From Adiantum capillus-veneris (Eukaryota > Streptophyta > Polypodiopsida > Polypodiales > Pteridaceae): a stretch of DNA of 64,000 nucleotides. Both the position numbers and the translations under genes were made by a program. This document shows positions 55,431 through 64,000 of the stretch, piece by piece. Below the pieces are notes generated by a model. It did not search any database. It had not been told where the DNA came from and saw only the letters and a program-made list of their open reading frames with translations. The stretch lies in the NCBI GenBank assembly GCA_014529385.2, contig CM043943.1, positions 158,552,247 through 158,616,246 of the forward strand, written 5' to 3'. How positions within the stretch are numbered: the stretch's first letter is position 1; each line of letters begins with the position of its first letter.

Positions 55431-56190
55431 GTGAAAATAGCATAGACATAGTGAGCATTTCATTAGAATAGATTCCTAATGAGCATAGCAAGAGTGCTTG
55501 GATGGAGAGAGCAACAAAAAGCATAACACCTAGTTAAATAGGCATGAACAATACTTCAAAAGAGAGAGAAATTAAGCTATTGACAATAGTTGAGGACCGG
55601 ATTTATATGGAGCCAGTCCCCCCTCCAAAGGCTTTGTATTATAGGCCTCCCCCATCAAGGGAGACATTTTACAATACAATTCTTTGTGTTCCTTCAATAT
55701 CTAGCTAGTGCAATGAAGATGGAAGCTTCAAGCACTAGCAAACACTTTAAAACACAACATCAATTCCCTCACAGTCTCAGACCCAAGACCTCACACACCT
55801 TCAAAGATGGTGAGAGCTAGCGGTGTATGAGAGTAGATTGAGAGGAATAAGGAGTAATCTTACGAGAAAGAAGTATATCTCCTCACCTAATCACTCATAA
55901 TATCTTAGCATAGCTTAGTAATTAGCATGGTAGAGGAGATAAGCATGCTTTGAAGCTTGGCTCTTGGTTGGATTTGCATCACAAAGCCAAGAGTTGTTGG
56001 TGTAGGCCTCCCTTCTCACAAGCTTGGAGTAGGTGATGAGCTTCCCATTAAAGCTTGAGAAGGAGAGAGAGAGTCTTCTTGCTTCACACATGAGATTGTG
56101 TGAGTGTGTGTGTGATTATGCCTTGCCAAAATCAGGCCCCCCTCTCTCTCTTGGTCGACCCCTCTTGCAAAATAATCATGCTGACACCCC

Positions 56191-56494
56191 ATTGGACCCT
56201 GCAAAGCTTAGCCAATGAAAATCGAGAAGCATGTGTCCCCGTTTCCCCTTTTGTGAGAGATTTAGGTAATTAAATAAATCAATTAATCCCTCATTGGACC
56301 CCTTTGTCTTCTGGCCAATAGAAATCAGGCAAGCCATTGGGATGTTGAATGCTCATTGGACCCCTTGGGAGACTGGCCAATAGTCTTCTAGAGAGATTAA
56401 TTCTTATTGGTTCTTTTATCAAGTGTTTTTAAATAAATTAAACTAGATTTACTCTAGCCTAATTCTCATCGGTCCGCCTCTATGGCCATCCAAT
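56191..56494. repeat. Four ATTGG...CCAAT dyads
   Basis: Inverted CCAAT-box pairs of 26-27 nt at 56191-56216, 56293-56319, 56355-56381 and 56468-56494 (the last with ATCGG). Each reads roughly cATTGGACC, a spacer, then GGCCAATag. Possibly U3 promoter repeats of an LTR. Confidence 0.7.
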
Positions 56495-56578
56495 AGGATT
56501 TGAGTACACCTTGGGGGCAATTGGGCTAAAGAGCTGACATGTGTCTACTATGCCCTTTGTGTAAAGGGGCTTGCATAC

Positions 56579-56590
56579 GTGTGTGTGTGT

Positions 56591-56622
<32 letters not shown>
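56579..56622. repeat. (TG)n microsatellite
   Basis: About 44 bp of TG repeat with one interruption. Confidence 0.95.
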
Positions 56623-56764
56623 TTCATTCCCTACTAAAAGGTCTTGTCCCCTCCTATGTAGGGATCTAGGAAGACTTTTTTGTGCACTTACAAAGCATCC
56701 AATATCCCTAAGTGTTGAGCCAGCAGAGGATCACACCCACATTTTTGCTCACACTCATCATTTT

Positions 56765-57655
56765 TGTAACCATTGATTGTAATAAATGTCTTTCCGACAT
56801 TGATTTTGAATTGAGCCATTCATTAAGTAACAGGACTCAATTGAGTTTCCAGCTTGTAATCCCGAAGTAATTTCACTTGCTGATGTAATTAGTTAGAGAT
56901 GTTCTCACCTCCAATGCTGAGGTATATAAGCCAAAGTTTTTGTAACCTAAGGAGGATTCAGATTATTAATCAAAGTGAGTTTTTGAGCGCCGTGACTGTG
57001 TCTGAGAGAGAGTGTGTGTGAGAGAGAGTCTTATCTACTTGCTACGCGAGCTACGGAGCCGCCATTGGAGAAGCGACACCGCCATTGTGTTAGCAACGGC
57101 GAGAGCTACGCACAGATACCAAGAGTGCGAGCTATCGGCTTCTATGTGTGGTAAGTTCCTACGAGCTTCGGTGTGAGTTTTCTTCCAACTCGTGTGTCGG
57201 AATAGAGCGTGCAGCATATCTATAGAACCACAACGAGTAGAGCTACACATTAGTACCATCGGGGTCAAGTTTCGGTCACCTGTATTTTTCGGCTTGTCTT
57301 CATACGCGTTTACCGCACGGAGTGGTTATAGGTTGATTTTGCAGTTCAAGTCTTTAGGGTGTTGTTCTTACCTAGTGCATAGACTTCCCCTTGAGTTTGA
57401 GATCGATTCAATGATTCTAGATCCTGTTTCGTATAACATTCGTTCGTAGTACGAATTTCAGTCACTTGCGTATTTTAGAACTTAGATTTGATTTCCTTAG
57501 TAGTGATTGTCATTAGAAGGTCGAGTAGGTGATTTGACACCCACCTAGTTGTTTCCATGCGCCTGCGGGTCAAGCTCCGTCCTCGTCTGACAAATTCTGT
57601 TGTTGGTTGAGTTCTCGCTATTTAGCTTCCGCTAGCGGCGTAACCGCCTTAACAT
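56765..57655 (+). repeat. Ty3-2 5' LTR
   Basis: The inner end CA at 57654-57655 is firm. The start is a guess (TG at 56765; could be nearer 56713). TATA box at 56923, then gtttttgtaacc as in Ty3-1. Confidence 0.6.
56923..56930 (+). promoter_or_regulatory. TATA box in Ty3-2 LTR
   Basis: TATATAAG within gctgaggtatataagcca, aligned with the Ty3-1 LTR TATA region. Confidence 0.7.
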
Positions 57656-57657
57656 TT

Positions 57658-57674
57658 GGCGCCGCTGCCGGGGA
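57658..57674 (+). other. Ty3-2 primer-binding site (tRNA-Asp)
   Basis: TGGCGCCGCTGCCGGGG, one mismatch to the complement of the tRNA-Asp 3' end, two bases after the LTR. Confidence 0.9.
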
Positions 57675-59076
57675 CGAGAGCCCTAAGCAGGTGACCTTAG
57701 ACTAATCCTACGAGGTGAGTCGTATAAACTACTTTGTATAGTTTAGTTAGAAAAGATCTAGGAGTGGTGGACTCCGAAGATCTCGAGAGATACTAGGAAG
57801 TGGGGTATTCTTGGGTCTTCCGTGTTGACAGTATTTTTAGTTTAGCTTAGATTTGTTTGTTGTTGTGTTGGTGTTGAGTAGTTGTTGATAGAAGAAGAAT
57901 TTGCTAGTCTGTGAGTGGTAGTGGATCTCTTTAAAATCACAATTACCAAACCCATTTTATGATTAGGAATAGCTTAGGTAGGACTTCATTTGATCCTGAT
58001 CTAGAGCTAGTAATCATTGGAGTATTTGCTTGATATGGTTGATTGCATGTTAGATCACTAAACCGTCGAGTTAGTAGTGAAACTTGCAATAAACAAAAGT
58101 CAGAGAAATTTTATGTGTATCTGGGAGTTGCTGAGCACTAGAGGAAGCTTTAGGAAGGATTCTGTGCCAAAAAACTAGAGATCTGCAACTTTAGACATCA
58201 TACGCGTATGATGTCTAAATGACCAAACAGAGACCAAAACAGAAATTTTGACTTTACCAGAGTGTTCAAAAGGGGGGTTATACCCTAATTTCAACTTAAA
58301 ACAAGAGCATTAACACTCAAATAAACCCAAAAAGACAAGTCGGAGTCCAAGAAACGCAAAGAAAAGGAAATGTTGGATTCAGATCTTGTTTTTACATTCA
58401 AACTTGACAAAAACACTTGAAACTCAATTATAAACATTGGAGAAGGCTTAAAACCAAGAATAGTCAAAATCTGGGACAAAAGACATCATACGCGTATAAT
58501 GTCTTTTAGCACATCCACTGCTTATTTTTGATATCTGACCTGACAAGATTGTTACAAACACTGTAGAAAGCATAAATATCAAGTCTTGACCCAACTTGAT
58601 GAAAAAAACATCATACGCGTATGATGTCTTTGACCTAATTTTGGACATATTTTGATACTTTGCCAACACAGATCCATTGTAATAGCTGTCTAGAGGTTAT
58701 ATTTCAAGTTTCATCCCATTTGGATCATAATTGACCCAAAACAAGTCAAAAGTGGAAAATTGCCAAGAAAAGCCTAAATTAGCCATAACTTGCTCAAACA
58801 AAGTTCAAACTGAATTTTGTGAGTGGACAGAGCATAAGGGGGCTACTGAGAGTGAGCATAACCAAAATAGTCTAAATCTGTGAAAAAAGACATCATACGC
58901 GTATAATGTCTTTTTCAGCATAACTGCAACAAAATTCTCACTTGATGAAACAGAAGTTGTCCAACTGACAAGATTAAACAATCGACCAAGTATCAATCAG
59001 TTTGGATCAATTCTGACCACAAAAACTTGAGGAAAACAAATTGTCGAGACGGAAAAGTTAAAGTCCTTTAGGGGAA
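57675..59076 (+). repeat. Ty3-2 leader with four CGCG-centred palindromes
   Basis: Palindromes with core ACATCATACGCGTATGATGT at 58191-58218 (28 nt, perfect), 58478-58507 (one mismatch), 58608-58627 (perfect 20-nt core) and 58884-58915 (one mismatch). Centre-to-centre spacing is 288, 125 and 282. From 57675 to 58190 and between palindromes I see no gene. Weak repeats such as cattttgg... and acaagtcaaaa accompany the palindromes. Confidence 0.88.
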
Positions 59077-61284
59077 TTGATGAATTTGAGATCGGGCAGG
59101 AATCTCCAGAATAACCAACCAAAACAAGGGGAACAAGCAAGTGTCATATCAACCGAGGGAAGTGTAAACCAAAGTTGGGTGCAACCATTAAAGCCGATCT
59201 TCGAAGGAAGTGTTTCTGATACTTCTTCGGAGAGATCTTACGAGATTTTCACCGAACACTTGGAACACTTGAACCTGAACAACAGAGAAAATATGGCAGT
59301 AGGATCATTAAACCCTTCCGCCACAATGAAGCTATTGTTCATAAAATACCAGTACGACAATGAGCAAGGTGCCAAGATCTACAAAGATGGAATGGACCGC
59401 TATTGTGTAAAGATAGAAGAGAGACCTAGTGAGTTCAAGGACTTAGTGCCTGTGAGCTATAGCGGAGATAGATATCTAGATGACGAGGGTACCATGTACT
59501 TGGTAGTCCTAAAACCTAACATTGTGGACAAGTGGGGATTGATGGGCACCAAAGCCAAAGTAGATGAAGAACTTGAGGAGAAAGCACCAATAATAAACTT
59601 CCCTGATGCGAGGTTAAGAAGAGAGAATGAAACTACAAGGATCAACACTGATAACATCTATGTGGGGCTATACAAATATAATAATGGGGAGCAAGATCTC
59701 TATTATAGATGTGAAGAACCCTACACTGGAGAGTTGACAGACACAAAAAGACTTTATGTCTTTACCTACACAGAGGGATCGGAAGTGAAAATTGCCGCTT
59801 ACGACAAGTATGGGAGGCAATACTCAACAATGGGCAAGAAAGAATTAGAAGGATATACATACTTTGGGGGACCACTACATCAGTATTATGTTACTTCTAG
59901 CTCACAAAGACTAGCACCAACAAATGGAGTGCAAAACCCATTGACGACAGGAGGACAAAGAACTCAGGTTGCTGACTCTTTCAGCCAACCTCCGTACTCG
60001 AAGCTTGGACCAATGGGATCATTACATTCCAGAGAGTCAATGGATACGAATCGAGGTAGTGCAGTTCCAATCCACACATATACCACTCTAGGTCCAAGGT
60101 TCGAAGCGGAACCATCACATTTACCTCCTAGTACTAGATTCAGGGCAGGGGAACCGACAAGGATAACCCATGAAGTCCATGATGCTAGAGAAAGCTTTAG
60201 CCGGGACACAGGAGCAATGAGATTGGTAGCAGACCATAGACGTATGAGACCATCTCAAGTAGCGAAGTGTATGCCAAAGAAGTATGGTGGTTCGGGAGAT
60301 CCGTATGTACATGTGTCACTCTTTAAGCAAGTCTTAAGAGCTGAGCAGATAACCGATTTCCATACACAATACGAGGGATTTGGTCTTACTCTAGAAGGTA
60401 CGGCATTGACATGGTTTCAACCACTGAACATAGGGGGATTCCATGACATTGACCATTTGCTAAGAGAGTTTGCTGAGGAATTCTCAAAACGAGGGATTAA
60501 GCACAATACGGTCTCACAAATATATGCTTTTAAACAGAGAGAACACGAAAAAGTGAAGGAAGCTTCACTTTGCTTCAAACAATACATTGAGAGATTTCCA
60601 GTACGTGAACGACCACAAGATGACAGACTATTTGTTCTCTTTATTGAGGGACTGAGGAACGACACTCTCAAGAAGGACTTGCACTTGAAAGCTTGTACAA
60701 GTTTTGAGCAAGTAACGAGAGAAGCATTGTACTTAGTGGATAACTGTACGGTTTATGGAGAGGTGTCAGCGGATACAGATTTTGCATCCAGTAGCTCTTC
60801 CTCCGTAGCGAGCGAGACTACCACTAAAAAGAATGTTCAAACAACAACCATGCCAAATGTAGAGCAAATGATAGAAGAGGCTCTAAAAAGGATGGCACCA
60901 TACCAAAAACCATTGCCAAAACCGCTGAAATGGTGTGCTATTGAGCAAAAATGGACAAATCATCCAACAGAGGAGTGCTATTACAACAAAGGGTATGTAA
61001 GGGAGCGTCAGTATGCACCTCCTGCTCAATTAGCACCACCTCAGGTACATCCAGTACCTCGATACCCAACGGGAAATGTACCAGGACCTATGGGGATAGA
61101 AAGACCGCAACCGGTATTGGGACAACAACCACCTTTACCAGGAGCAAGACCAGTGGGCATTAGATATGCACCAACCTTAGAGAATCAGGAAGAACAAGCC
61201 TTAGTGCCTGTTCAAGCCTATTATGAAGAATCTGGTGCACACATGTCTCCAATTGTGTATTACCCACCAGAAGAACCCAAATAA
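59077..61284 (+). CDS. Ty3-2 Gag
   Basis: 735 codons starting MMNLRSGRNLQNN; the start is shared with Ty3-1. The N-terminal third is conserved among the three elements (TYTEGSEVKIAAYDKYGRQY). The capsid (retrotransposon gag) domain lies at about residues 400-570 (LTLEGTALTWFQPL, LLREFAEEFSKR, FKQREHEKVKEASL, FIEGLRNDTLKKDL, TREALYLVDN). The C-terminal part is rich in Pro and Gln. It ends at TAA (61282), after which the same frame continues, so the stop probably arose by mutation within a longer Gag-Pro frame (CAA to TAA is one change). It would form the virus-like particle. Confidence 0.9.
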   Translation: MMNLRSGRNLQNNQPKQGEQASVISTEGSVNQSWVQPLKPIFEGSVSDTSSERSYEIFTEHLEHLNLNNRENMAVGSLNPSATMKLLFIKYQYDNEQGAKIYKDGMDRYCVKIEERPSEFKDLVPVSYSGDRYLDDEGTMYLVVLKPNIVDKWGLMGTKAKVDEELEEKAPIINFPDARLRRENETTRINTDNIYVGLYKYNNGEQDLYYRCEEPYTGELTDTKRLYVFTYTEGSEVKIAAYDKYGRQYSTMGKKELEGYTYFGGPLHQYYVTSSSQRLAPTNGVQNPLTTGGQRTQVADSFSQPPYSKLGPMGSLHSRESMDTNRGSAVPIHTYTTLGPRFEAEPSHLPPSTRFRAGEPTRITHEVHDARESFSRDTGAMRLVADHRRMRPSQVAKCMPKKYGGSGDPYVHVSLFKQVLRAEQITDFHTQYEGFGLTLEGTALTWFQPLNIGGFHDIDHLLREFAEEFSKRGIKHNTVSQIYAFKQREHEKVKEASLCFKQYIERFPVRERPQDDRLFVLFIEGLRNDTLKKDLHLKACTSFEQVTREALYLVDNCTVYGEVSADTDFASSSSSSVASETTTKKNVQTTTMPNVEQMIEEALKRMAPYQKPLPKPLKWCAIEQKWTNHPTEECYYNKGYVRERQYAPPAQLAPPQVHPVPRYPTGNVPGPMGIERPQPVLGQQPPLPGARPVGIRYAPTLENQEEQALVPVQAYYEESGAHMSPIVYYPPEEPK

Positions 61285-61578
61285 CCAGAACCATGGGGCA
61301 TGATTGGGAATGTTGGAACACCAACAGTTACAAGTGCTTCTGATGAAGAGAGATACAATTTGGACGCAAGAACATTGATGTTCATAGCTCATGGAGGGTT
61401 AACAGGACAAAGACCATCCTATCCACAAAGGACGAATCAAGTGGGACCAAGACCAGCACTAGGACCCTGTTACAAGTGTGGAGGTGACCATCTGATGAAT
61501 GTTTGTCCACATACAGAAATCATTAGAATTAACGCTTATTGCACTGAGTGTGGGGTTACTCACTTCATTGAGGATTGA
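61285..61578 (+). pseudogene. Ty3-2 nucleocapsid zinc knuckles, ending at TGA
   Basis: Same frame as Gag, between two stops. The first knuckle CYKCGGDHLMNVC is intact (CX2CX3HX4C). The second reads CTECGVTHFIED followed by TGA at 61576, exactly where the fourth Cys stands in Ty3-1 and Ty3-3. The frame then continues open for 2.4 kb. Confidence 0.82.
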
Positions 61579-64000
61579 ACAAAGAATCCAAACAAAGTGC
61601 AAAAGACGACATTGAATATGCTAGAAACTATTCCTACCAGCAGTGGGTCTAAAAATGAAACTCTGATACCAACGCAAGTTGTTACTAGAGCTCAAGCTAA
61701 GAAAACCACTAGAGAACCTGAGAATGGAAAGTTAGTGACTGAAATGGTTAGTCAAGGACCGCGGAGTCAGAAAAACACATGGAAATCTAGAAAAGCACGC
61801 ATGAAGTTGAGAAAAGAACGTGAAGACGCTATTTTAGCTGAGGAACTAAAGCGAACGAAAGATAGATTAGAAAAACTTGAGAGTCAAAACGGGAAACGAG
61901 AGATGAGCCCGGAAAGAATGAAACAAAAGAGTATCAAAGAAACAACGAGCTTAAGCTCAGGGGGATCAGTGCTAGTCGACAAAGTACACGAACCATTGGA
62001 CGCACTGATGAGAGCTTACGAAGCTAGGTTAAAGAACAACCAAACACAAGAACAGAGGTGGATGACATACCCAAACGCGGAATTGGAAAAGCAGAGACTT
62101 GAAATGTGCCAGAGAATGATCGAGACTGCACAAGCCTTATTAGAACCACCAAAAGAAACAATGAATTGTGGAACGGAAAACCCAATTCAGCAAGAGACTA
62201 TCGTTTCACGGGTAGCTGAAAAGACTCCCAGTGCACAAAAGCCTGAAAATACACACAAGGATGACCGCATAGTATTGAACACAACCGATCAGGAGATAGA
62301 GAGTTTTCATCCAGTCATACAGAGGTCTTACGGAAGAGATGAGGAATACAATGAATTTTGGAAACAAGTGAGAGAGGCAAACTTTGCAAACGAGCTAAGT
62401 TGCCAAGCTAATCAGACAAATTGGGAAAAGGACATCAGGAACCCTCCCATAGTGGAATTTGAGGCCAGATCTCAAGTGGACTTGGATCTGCAATCTTACT
62501 GGGGAGATGGGGGCTCTGTTAGAACAATGGAGAGCAAACCTCACTCACTGAAAACCTTACCTTCATACTTAGGAGAGTATGAAGCAAAATCCGAGATTAG
62601 AGCACTTCCCTCACGAAGAATTTCATCAGAAAAAGTCATGGACTCGCAAGGATTGATAGAGATCTTGTCAACACCAGTGACATGCACTATCACTCTAGCT
62701 GAGCTTTTGAGGCTAAGACCACATATGTGGACCACTGTAGGAAAATGCTTGGAGAAATTTGGGATAAAAGACCCAACATCGAGACTGCAAGAGGGTATAC
62801 AAGAGCTGAGTAAACCACAAAAGAACGCTAAGCCTGTACCCTTAAACAAGGTCGGAGAGTATTGCGAAGGTGAAGAGGGGAATACAACCTTGCCAGTTGA
62901 ATTCCAAGGCGTGAACACGATGGCAATACTAGACAGTGGAGCTGGGGTAGCCATTGCTACAAAAGAAATCTGGAAAAAATGGGGGAAACCAGCAATAAGG
63001 AAGACTAGGTTGAAACTCCAATTAGCAGATGGACACATGGAGAAACCTATGGGGTTATTAGAGAAAGTCGTAGTGACTTCTTGCGGCATTGAATATGAAC
63101 ATACTTTTGCTATTGTCGATTTTGGCAAGGAGAATAACTATGATATCATATTGGGAAGACCATTCATGAGACAGTTGAAAATGGTCCAAGATTGGGGCTA
63201 TGATCACATATACCTGAGAAATATGGAAACCACTACACGTGTGAACCTGAGAGACCATAGCTACAAAGATGTGAACCGAACACCGGTAGAGGAGTTTGAT
63301 TCAGCTACTTTGGCGGGATCCGAATTTCCAGCTTGGTTAGGTAAGCCCAAGGAGTTATGGATGTGTGGAGCCTCGAAATGTGGAAGTCTGAGGCGAGAAG
63401 AATGTGTTTTAGAAAGGGCTATCGAAGACGAAGCTTATGTAGGAGAACCCTTTCCAGAGGACACGCTTGCACCATTAGAATGGACACACATTCTAGCAAC
63501 CCTAGATGCTTGTGCAATTCCGGATGGTCCCACAACGAAATTTTGCGACAAGGACGGGTACGACGTGGTTCCATACTTCATGCTGAGAACTATACTCGAA
63601 AAAGAAACTGATAGAATAGATGACCTGGAAAAGCTAGACGAGCTTCGCCTAAAAGCAGTAGCTTCTATCTACGCTCAAAAAAGGCGACAAAAGGAATTTT
63701 TTGATAAGCATGTGCGGACTAAAGAGTTTAAGGTTGGGGACTATGTCCTAGTTTACACTCTGAAACAACATGCTAAGAAGATTAAAAAGCGAGGGATGGG
63801 ACCTCTGGTGATTAAAGATCTATCACCAAGTGGAGCCGTCAAGCTTGCTACATTAGACGGAGAAGAAATGCCCAATTGGATTAGTGGATGCAGAGTGAAA
63901 AAGTATCTTTTGCCGCTAACCCAAGACATGCTTCTCAAAATACATCAAGAAAAGCTGCGTGTCCAGAAAAAGAAAAAGATTGTGGAGGAAGCGCAAGCCG
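61579..64000 (+). CDS. Ty3-2 protease fused to integrase C-terminal domain (partial, continues past window)
   Basis: The frame is open from 61579 to the last base, 807 codons; the first ATG is at 61618. In order: basic RAQAKK region; GGSVLVDKV (61957); SLKTLPSYLG (62550); CTITLAELLRL (62680); protease MAILDSGAGVAIATK (active-site Asp codon 62932) and ILGRPFMRQ (63150); CGASKCGSLRREEC and EPFPED (63370-63470). Then, at about 63600, it jumps without a frame change to DDLEKLDELRLKAV, VGDYVLVYTLKQH, LSPSGAVKL and WISGCRVKKY, the integrase C-terminal domain. RT, RNase H and integrase core are absent. The long open frame shows the fusion has not decayed much. Confidence 0.88.

Larger units (their letters stand above)
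56765..64000 (+). mobile_element. Ty3-2: non-autonomous Athila/Tat-like element (5' part; runs off window)
   Basis: 5' LTR (start approximate) to 57655, tRNA-Asp primer site, 1.4-kb leader with palindromes, then one reading frame from 59077 to the window end. It encodes Gag, zinc knuckles, protease and, directly after, an integrase C-terminal domain. Relative to Ty3-1 about 3.5 kb (RT, RNase H, integrase core) is missing with the frame preserved. The 3' LTR is outside the window, so LTR identity and age cannot be judged. Confidence 0.85.

Noticed and set aside
61576-61578. TGA at a Cys position read as selenocysteine
   Set aside because: Land plants lack the selenoprotein machinery, and the site is in a decaying retrotransposon; point mutation is enough.

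Overview
The window looks like nuclear DNA from a land plant with a large, transposon-rich genome. Plant-type Ty3 (Athila/Tat-like) elements primed by tRNA-Asp, Ty1/copia elements primed by initiator tRNA-Met, and short GT-AG introns (67-90 nt) all point that way. The species cannot be read from the sequence. Almost everything is mobile DNA at different ages of decay. The only likely host gene is a two-exon gene at 40557-41809 (minus) whose product carries KEN-box and D-box motifs.

Layout. 1-13436: a minus-strand Ty3 element (Ty3-1) with reverse transcriptase and integrase but no capsid domain, cut by a solo LTR at 7186-7779. 13437-30060: a DNA transposon, element A, interrupted by a complete relative, element B (17497-26723). 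30600-40400: decayed copia and Ty3 pieces and tandem repeats. 40557-41809: the host-like gene. 43500-54935: a third Ty3 element (Ty3-3, minus), split by a copia element (45896-51591), which is itself split by a small non-autonomous copia element (48722-50299, TSD AAGGC). 56700-64000: a plus-strand Ty3 element (Ty3-2) running off the right edge. It keeps Gag and protease, then jumps in frame to the integrase C-terminus because reverse transcriptase, RNase H and the integrase core are deleted.

The most unusual content is the A/B transposon family. Element B has a four-exon transposase-like gene with a plausible D-D-E triad. Next to it on the same strand is an H3-like histone gene: it begins with the canonical H3 start MARTKQTAR, continues through a long acidic linker, and ends in a clear H3 histone fold. 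Two further genes run convergently on the minus strand; one is an intact, spliceable 385-residue ORF. Element A carries decayed versions of the same genes in the same order, including a second, highly diverged H3 fold. The right part of A's gene II ends in a splice donor, and its last exon, preceded by a splice acceptor, lies on the other side of B. B therefore sits inside an intron of A. Transposase, H3-like histone and two unknown proteins look like a conserved cargo set of one transposon family.

A second pattern links the three Ty3 elements. Between primer-binding site and Gag each has its own palindrome, with a CGCG (or CpG-decayed) centre, repeated at about 265-297 bp intervals: four clear copies in Ty3-1, four in Ty3-2 and seven in Ty3-3. 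The arm sequences differ completely between elements, but the period and central design are shared.
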